Assembly (NCBI GenBank): GCA_946406115.1
Contig: OX291545.1
Coordinates: 16,134,001 to 16,198,000 of the forward strand
DNA: 64,000 bases
Reading direction: 5' to 3'
From: Apoda limacodes
Taxonomy: Eukaryota; Arthropoda; Insecta; Lepidoptera; Limacodidae
The stretch's first letter is position 1, and every line of letters starts with the position of its first letter. The notes beneath the pieces are model-generated. The model was given only the letters and a program-made list of their open reading frames with translations. It ran no database searches and was not told the DNA's origin. Both the position numbers and the translations under genes were made by a program. Below are positions 57,226-64,000 of this stretch, one piece after another.

Positions 57226-58435
57226 AAAAATATTGAATTTGAAAAGGTAATGGTGTTTTTTACATTTTACAAAATACTTTTAAGGTATGCGCAAAACATA
57301 ACATGTTCAAAGGTGAAAAAAATAAAAAAGAGATATTTGACATTAAAAATCACATATATCAAAAACACATCAAAGCTTTCATACCAAATCTATTCTTCAA
57401 GAAATTTATAATTTTTGCGGTAGGTAAAAATTATTATTGTGTAAAAAAAGTAAAGGTAAGTTTAAATTTTACTTAGTTAAACAATTTTGTTCTATAAAAC
57501 ATGCGTAACCTGACATTAAATTGAAAACTACACTATATATACTATGATGAAGGCAATAACCATTATACAGATATGCTATGATACAGATTAAGGATAAGTT
57601 AAGTACATTATTTTCTTACTTATAAATAAATGCCTTATTTCTGTCACTATTAGGCGCCTTCAACTTCACAATAAGGTTTATGACAGAACTTGATAATTCA
57701 ATAAGAAATAACTAAAAAACCAATTGGAATTTCTATTCAGGATTACGTACATACACATGCTAATAAAACTCGATAGAACTGAGTCAGTTGGAGACATCAA
57801 TAAACTGTTAAGTATACATAGATACTTATAAAGTATATGTAGGTAAGTTAGCTAGCCCGAGGCTCCAAAAACGGCTACAGTTGTTTTCCAACGGAGTTGA
57901 ACAAATTCGTATCATTTGTTCTCGAAACGGAAACGGAGAGGAAGAATGGAAAAGGCATTAGGTGATGTTTCTGAAATGTATAACGCTCTATTCAATGATA
58001 ACAGGAAAAACATTAGTTGGATAAATTACTAGAAAAACAAAAGCCTTGCTCAGGTATCATTTATGAATGGAAGAAATGATTCACAGGCATAATTACAGCT
58101 TTATAGTAATATTTGTAAGGTCTGTCTTATCCAACTCAAATCTAAGTTAGTCCGCAGTCAAACTAAAATCTATCACTTTAGTACCAATATTATTAAAAAT
58201 AGTAGTAGTAGAAGTAGTATTTACATTGATATGGGACGGGGTGGGTTTGCTGACCTATAAAAGAAGAGCATTTGAAAAAGCTAGGTAACTACAGGGATTC
58301 TGAACAAGAATTGACAAGTTTATGTTTAGCTGTTTTAGTAAAAGCTCGAAATGTGCGAAAAATTACTGTACTAACAAGGTAGCTTTGTTTTTTATATTCA
58401 AAATACTATTTTGATTTCACTAAAGTCAGGCCATA
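57226..58435. other. AT-rich stretch, nothing recognised
   Basis: A short agt trinucleotide patch near 58201-58216. No supported feature. Confidence 0.45.
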
Positions 58436-58439
58436 GATG

Positions 58440-58560
58440 TCATAAAAATTGCCGATTTAGTGTGCAGTGCAACAAACTTTTCTGGCCTTCTGACCTTGAG
58501 TGTTAAGTCGTTGTAAGAACACACCATTTTAATTTGGTGGCTTTAGTTTTCATAGTATTT
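58440..58560 (+). repeat. Diverged dispersed repeat, partner of 34.7 kb
   Basis: Shared word order described at 34641-34800. Confidence 0.45.
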
Positions 58561-59105
58561 TGCACTATAATATTTGCAAGAATATTTTTTTTATAAATGT
58601 AGGTAGGAAGTTACGATCGCCTACGACTGGCTCTGAATTATCGGCTCCCTTTCATTGTACAACAGAACCCTAATTTTGCTTTGCACGCTATGAACCAGAA
58701 TTTTTATACAAAGAGTTATAAAAGTACTCAAACGTAAATATGAATTACGACAAAGATGTAATCCATTATTGGAAGTCCCTAAAGTACCTTATAGCGAAAC
58801 GCTTTTTATTTGTAACGTTAAGAAATTCTATTGTGATTATACTGTGGAGCTTTTGCGTTATTTTGCCTTTAGCTTACTTTTATTAGCTCCTGAATGGCAA
58901 CATAATAAAATATCCACAAACAGACCTCAACATTATATTTGTAATTTTAAAAGTACCTACTTTCACATTTCGAAAATTTCAAATTTATTAAGTTACCTTT
59001 TTTGTTACGATTGTTAGAAGTACCTAACAATTAATTGAAGTACATTTAATGCTATTGTAACTGGAACCTAATTCAATCAGTCATTAACCTTTTAATAGGT
59101 TAATA
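58561..59105. other. AT-rich stretch, nothing recognised
   Basis: The 82-codon frame at 58769-59017 has no motif. Confidence 0.45.
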
Positions 59106-59108
59106 ATC

Positions 59109-59158
59109 TTTTCAGCGTATGTTGTAGGTATATACCTACCGACAACATACGCTGAAAA
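59109..59158. repeat. Near-perfect 50-bp palindrome
   Basis: Arms ttttcagcgtatgttgt (59109-59125) and its exact complement (59142-59158). The centre aggtatatacct (59126-59137) is itself a perfect palindrome. It would extrude as a two-part cruciform or, in RNA, a strong hairpin. Confidence 0.9.
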
Positions 59159-59159
59159 T

Positions 59160-60145
59160 TAACAAGCTAATAAAGACGCAAATAAATACAAGCTTCAGGT
59201 ATTTTAATATATTCAATATATATAAAACAATACTACATCCATAAAGACCCTTGTTACGTAGCAAAAATAAAATATAACGAGGATCATATCTGTTTTAGAT
59301 TGGTCCTTCGAGCCTTTTAAGGGTAATGCTTTCTAAAAATAATTATTGTGACGTAGCCATTTACGAGGCTATTCAACAAAATAAATTCATTAAGTATGTA
59401 AATAGAAGGCTTGGACACGTTAGAAGAAATAGATATTAAGTATAAATAAGTTTCGCTTTAAATAAGATTTTTTAACAAAAATAGAATACCTAACCAACCA
59501 TTGGGGTTGAGAGGCCGATAAACTGTAATCTGCTTTTGAGCTGATACAGCAGACTGCCTAAGCTTCAAACGTGTGGCTGATATTAGTTTATTATGAATTA
59601 TTAACAATATCTACGCCTTATCCTCTCTTCCCTTTGTAAGGACATTTAATGACGACCAAGACATAGTATAAAGAGAACGGTATCGTAACTCAGTAGGGTA
59701 CTTGTTAATAACTACTTAGACAAGGTTGATACAACGTGCGTGCTGGACTCTAGGGTGTGATTGAATAACAGTAATGATATCCCCACTGTGAGAAAGCAGT
59801 GTGATCTAATTATGTAGGAGTGGACGTACAGATATCACAAATTTAGTCGTAAATTAGGTGCACTTGTAAAAAGTTACTTTACTAATCTAGTATCTACTAC
59901 TTATTCTTATACTATGACCTAGGAAAATGGTTTTTTAAAGAATAAGCTTTATATATGAGTAAAAAATTATAAGTAAAATTTGAGTTTTCTGCCAAATTTG
60001 AAAATGTAAATTAAATATAAAATGTAAAAATACCACAATGTAAATTAAAACCAATACCCAATTATCTCGTATTTTAGAAGTCACTACTTTCAATATATAC
60101 ACTCGCATCACATAATAAATAGCTTACAAATGTGTGCTAGTACCT
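59160..60145. other. AT-rich stretch, nothing recognised
   Basis: No supported feature. Confidence 0.45.
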
Positions 60146-60177
60146 AACTATGAGTAGCTACGTACTTGGAAACGAAA

Positions 60178-60545
60178 AAAAAAACGGGTTGCACTCCGGG
60201 AGTGCCGGCAGAAGTGAAAACATACTCGCTATTTACTTCCCATCACTTCTTATACATATTTATTTATTAAAAATAATAACTTTTGTTTATTTACTTTTTG
60301 GACGTTGTATATTTGACAGCTCAATCTGTCATAGAATTAAAATCCCATATCCAACCTCCCTGTACTACTCATAATCGCCATATACTAAAAATAAATACTA
60401 ACCTAATGTAAATAAAGGTCACTTGTCCTAACGCGAGTGACATCTTACGAATTTTCGATCAGGACACGTGACCTGACGCGAGTCTAACAGTTTTTACCCA
60501 TCACAAAAAAAGTGCACAGCGCCCCTAAAGAAGTTTTAGCTTCAA
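60178..60545 (-). mobile_element. Element E, copy 2 (inverted, longer)
   Basis: Starts cgggttgcactccgggagtg, then 'ccggcagaagtgaaaac', and follows copy 1 in reverse to 'agtgcacagcgcccctaaa'. Near 60420-60495 it has about 48 extra bases bounded by the repeated word cgcgagt, with ggtcacttgtcctaacgcga and gacacgtgacctgacgcgag as near-duplicates. Copy 1 could have lost this by recombination between the repeats, or copy 2 gained it. Confidence 0.7.
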
Positions 60546-60549
60546 AAAT

Positions 60550-61305
60550 TTTAAAATGTGCTAGTAACTACGTACTTGTAAAGGAAAGATTCTTACTTAA
60601 TCTGTGTAACTCTGAAAACATAAAAAGTTGCTTACTTTTCATTTGTATTCAAATTGAAATTGTGTTAAATAAACTTAGGATCATGGTATACCAACATTAA
60701 TATTTAAAAAAAATCCTACATTAATATTCAACGTAAATATTTCTTTGATATTTAAGATTAAATTCCAAGTTGGTGAGCAAATGAAAGAAACAGAGTAAGC
60801 AAGGGAATGAAAAACGGATGTTGGACGGCTTGCGCTTCTACCTTTTAAAACAAGGCAGGTGGGCGGGCTGTGGCGAAGCGGCGCGGGCGGAATAGACCGC
60901 AGAGATCCAACTCAATGAGAAAAACGTACAAAATGAAGACACATGGCCAGTGAATCGTAAATTGTCTCTAATCTTATTGGTTTCAGTGACTCACAGCTTT
61001 GTATTGCTATATGTATTTAGAATTATGAATTTATATTCAGGTTGTATTTATGTATTTAATTATGTATCATAATAAAATTAGTTAAAAATTATAACGAATG
61101 AGGGAATTCTAGATAGTAATAGGTATATTTATGAAATAAGCTCCCCGTCTTCGTTGTATATCTGCGCATAATATTATCATTCAGGGTTTACGTTCGTTTT
61201 TCTTTCGTAAACTGTTTATTTTTGTGTAATTAAAGGTAGAACACTATCATATGTAGTAAGATAACTCATGACCTACATTGTCTCCTTTACATCAATTTTA
61301 TAATA
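60550..61305. other. AT-rich stretch with one GC-rich patch
   Basis: 60850-60905 (gcaggtgggcgggctgtggc, gaagcggcgcgggcgg) is strongly GC-rich, with no element ends visible. Nothing else supported. Confidence 0.45.
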
Positions 61306-61314
61306 TTAGGGAGC

Positions 61315-61390
61315 ACGTTCTTTAGTGGGTACCTAATGACCTGCCTGCTAAACTGAGAGGCGTAGATTCGATTTATTTATTTATTAAAAG
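61315..61390 (+). mobile_element. Possible SINE head fragment
   Basis: 'agtgggtacctaatgacctg', then 'cctgctaaactgagaggcgt' and 'agattcgattt', the last resembling a damaged B-box (gggttcgattc). No clear A-box. Confidence 0.35.
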
Positions 61391-61610
61391 ACTCTAATCC
61401 TAATCTTCAAAGAAACTGCAAACGAACTACTTTTAGTAAAGGTGCTACGAAAGTAATTTGTTTCACGCTTTCCTGTTTATGAATTATTGGTTTGGGGCCA
61501 GTTGGGTTTGATATAAAATTATTTAGCTATATATATATAGCTATTTAATATTTTGCTGATTAAGGCTGAAAAACAAAGCAAAACAAGTTTCTCAATATAT
61601 AAAATCCATA
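61391..61610. other. AT-rich stretch with a small perfect palindrome
   Basis: tagctatatatatatagcta at 61524-61543 is self-complementary. Nothing else seen. Confidence 0.5.
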
Positions 61611-61611
61611 T

Positions 61612-62005
61612 CCATACTAATATTATAAATGTGAAAGTAACTCTGTCTGTCTATCTGTCTGTCTGTTACCTCTTCACGCTACACTGATTAAGATGAAATT
61701 TGGCATGAAGATAGTTTTAGCCCCGAGAAAGGGCATGGGCTTATTGAAAACGTCAAGTGTAAGTCGATTTTTTTTTCTATAATTGAGGAGTTAACGTTGA
61801 AATCCCAAACTAATAACCGAATTTAGGGGGCGGTAGAACCGCGGATAGATTTGGCATGGAGATAGTTTGAGTCTTGGGGAAGAACATAGGCTACTTGAAA
61901 ACGTCAAATGTGGTATTCACCTATAAATTGAGCAGTTGCCGTTGAAATCCAACACCGATAACCGAATTTAGGGCGGGTGAAACCGCAGGCAAAAACTAGT
62001 CTACT
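61612..62005 (-). mobile_element. Family A repeat with internal tandem duplication
   Basis: Minus-strand family A, from ccatactaatattataaatg and 'gtctatctgtctgtctgtta' to 'cgaatttagggcgggtgaaa' and 'gcaggcaaaaactagt'. The block starting atttggcatg occurs twice (61698 and 61849), each followed by 'agatagttt', 'aacgtcaa-tgt', 'gttgaaatcc' and 'ataaccgaatttagg'. That is a 151-base direct duplication with the copies clearly diverged. Confidence 0.8.
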
Positions 62006-62009
62006 ATAA

Positions 62010-62480
62010 ACTCATAAGTACAATTTACTAAAAGATATAATAAACTAGTCAGCTATTATGCGATATTAATATTAATGCGTCAATCATCTAACTTAAGGCA
62101 ACTCAACACAAAATCAGTACTTCTGAAACATTTCTACTAATGAACAGTAAAAAAAAAAACCGAAAACTAGAGACCGTTCTCAAATAACATCCCATTTCAA
62201 TCACTGTTTTTGTAGCTCAGTTTCGCTTGGTAGAAATAAATATGAGTGAAAAAGAATTTATTTGTCCCACTCTTGCTTGCTCTTGATTGTCTGTCATTCA
62301 CACTCGCATTCAGAATGCGGACGGGCAGTACAATGCGGTCGCAATTAAAAAAAAAACATGGTGTTCAAAACAACCGACAATGTTATAAACAAAGGAAATT
62401 CTTTTTAAAAATAGAAACGTATTTTAATAATTGTACATTGAAAACTTATAAAATATGTATTGAAAATGTGCTCTCGAGAA
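62010..62480. other. AT-rich stretch, nothing recognised
   Basis: The 79-codon frame at 62246-62485 begins with a hydrophobic stretch that could look like a signal peptide, but the rest is uninformative. Not annotated as a gene. Confidence 0.4.
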
Positions 62481-62484
62481 TTTA

Positions 62485-62628
62485 GAGCCCTTGGATTCGT
62501 CCGTTTTAACACGGAACGACAGAGAGCGTCCAACACAAATATTCCGCGGTACGTCATCCAGCACGCATCTAGTACGTTGGGTCCGTTTATTCATTGTCCG
62601 GTCACAAAACGGACGTCTACAAGGGCTC
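62485..62628. mobile_element. MITE, 144 bp
   Basis: Inverted ends gagcccttggattcgtccgt+ttt and (from the right) gagcccttgtagacgtccgt+ttt, about 23 bases with four mismatches. The interior is CpG-rich (ccgcggtacgtcatccagca). No convincing target-site duplication at the boundaries I tried. Several overlapping frames on both strands here are by-products. Confidence 0.7.
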
Positions 62629-62629
62629 A

Positions 62630-64000
62630 TACTGTATATACTTTCTAACGGTCAAGTTCTACGTACCCTTCATCTCTTAATAGTCCAGTTTCAGTAGATA
62701 TTATGACTTTCTCTGCAGCTGTTACATTTTACGATCAAACTTGTATTGTCTCAAGAGCCATTGTAAACTTTGCCACAGATCTTCGTTTTATGATCATGAA
62801 GACGATCATAATGCTTAAAATTTCACTAAAGTTGTTTTGTAACTATACTTTGGATACTTTAATATTTTTTTTACAATTTATTTGAAGATTTTGCCGAAGA
62901 AGGATACCGATAATTTATGAAGCATTTCGTTCTAACGACATTTCTTCATTAAAATATATAGTCCTGAGAGCTTATTGGATACAGTCTTGGGTACGCTATA
63001 CTTTTATGGATCTCGAGACGTAAGACCTACTTGCATATTTTTTTTTATTTCAAATTCCAGAGACTAGGTTATTTGAGACTGTTCCCAATAAGCTTCCTGA
63101 ACATTTCACACAAAGCCAAGCCCAAACTCAGCAAGACACTGTATTATGGATACCAGACAAAATAACATAAATACATACATTATTCCAAATATTCTCCTAT
63201 TCTATTATTACAAAGTACGTGCATTAATTCCAGAATCCGTTTTTATATTGAATTTTGCAAGCATATTTTTATCTACTAAATCAGATTAGGGAAGAAAAGA
63301 CCTGCTAGTTGCTAGAAATTTAATTTACGGAGGGTAAAGTAGTTCAGGTGCGTTGCGCCGCTACAATGCTAGTCTTTGGTAGAAAATATCGCGAAAAACT
63401 TTCATTTCACATCCTTTCCATCGAGCAACTATTTGAATTACGAAGCTAAGGTGTAACTTTGAAATTGTATTTCCGTTTTCTTTATTTTCATTTTGTCCAT
63501 TTCCTAAGGTAGGTGAATTTGATTTAACATACGTAACTTTGTTTTCTGAAGTAGGTACAACTGTTTCTAAAACCCAATTTAAAAAAAAAACAAGTTATAC
63601 TTAGCCCTAACGGTATAACATCCTCATTTTAATTTCCAATTAAGTTATAGTAATGCCTAACAGTAGATTGTAGATTGACATAAATCCAAAATAAAGTGAT
63701 TGCAATAAAAAAAAAACTTTCCTCATTGCATGTTAAATTCAGATTTCATTTACGCAAGGAGTTGAAACGCATCGACCAATTAAAATAATATTCGTTTTGT
63801 ATTTTCAGTTGCTAACAATATCCGAATACAATATTCGGGATTCCAAGTTTCGTCGGTCGTCGCGTCGTGACAAAACGTGACTTACGCGATCCTTGAGTTT
63901 TTGCATTATATATATATATATGTTTTCCAGCATTGTTATATTTAAGAACAGAAAATACAGTAAGCAATACTTCATCGCATACGTTAACTTAAATAGTAAT
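62630..64000. other. AT-rich stretch, nothing recognised
   Basis: Includes an at-dinucleotide run at about 63907-63922. No supported gene or repeat. Confidence 0.5.

Noticed and set aside
62246..62485. Secreted peptide gene with signal peptide-like start
   Set aside because: Only the first 20 or so residues look suggestive. The remainder is low-information sequence and the end overlaps a MITE.
62424..62697. Three overlapping open frames on both strands as a compact gene cluster
   Set aside because: All are explained by the CpG-rich interior of a 144-bp MITE, where stops are rare in every frame.

Overview
The window looks like 64 kb of AT-rich, gene-poor lepidopteran (moth or butterfly) DNA, either a gene desert or a very large intron. 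The assignment rests on repeats I recognise from Lepidoptera: tRNA-headed SINEs of two kinds, a SINE-like family opening ggccaagtgcgagtc, a very common dispersed family running from ctagcttttgcccgcggct to tttataatattagtatgga, and the ctagcgacccgccccggct family. No stretch supports a host exon set. Open frames are short (the longest are 127, 116, 115 and 114 codons) and most have the composition of random AT-rich DNA. There is no bacterial-type gene organisation, no rRNA operon and no CRISPR. I found no functional tRNA, only tRNA-derived SINE heads.

Layout. 0-14 kb: mostly anonymous AT-rich sequence with scattered repeat fragments and one clear SINE at 9.3 kb. 14-15.2 kb: a small inverted-repeat element and a 200-bp element that recurs almost unchanged, inverted, at 54.2 kb. 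17.1-22.6 kb: the densest mobile-element cluster. It has a 274-bp inverted pair flanking 3.8 kb, two SINEs, a deleted Helitron (Rep and helicase pieces) inside a family-B repeat, and one of three copies of an unnamed repeat. 26-30 kb: family-A copies, a broken mariner transposase and SINE-like repeats. 35.3-35.9 kb: the broken tail of a KRBA2/Gypsy-type integrase protein, the best protein-like sequence in the window. 36.6 kb: a clean MITE. 42.5-44.2 kb: an almost perfectly homogeneous 175-bp tandem array grown from the inside of a family-A repeat. 47-50 kb: a SINE, a heptamer microsatellite and a hAT-like MITE. 53.4-54.4 kb: a second copy of the 21.7-kb repeat and the second near-identical element. 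56.6-60.6 kb: a nested structure with a perfect 76-bp inverted repeat, and its inner element repeated in inverse orientation. 61.6-62.6 kb: an internally duplicated family-A copy and another MITE.

No set of genes works together here. The biology visible is transposon turnover: insertion, nesting, internal deletion, inverted duplication and local tandem amplification. I did not find a convincing new gene system. The items most worth checking are the 175-bp array, the 274-bp inverted pair with a shared open frame, the near-identical 200-bp pair and the 76-bp perfect fold-back. Family names A, B and so on are labels used only in this annotation. All homology calls are by eye from remembered motifs, without a database search.
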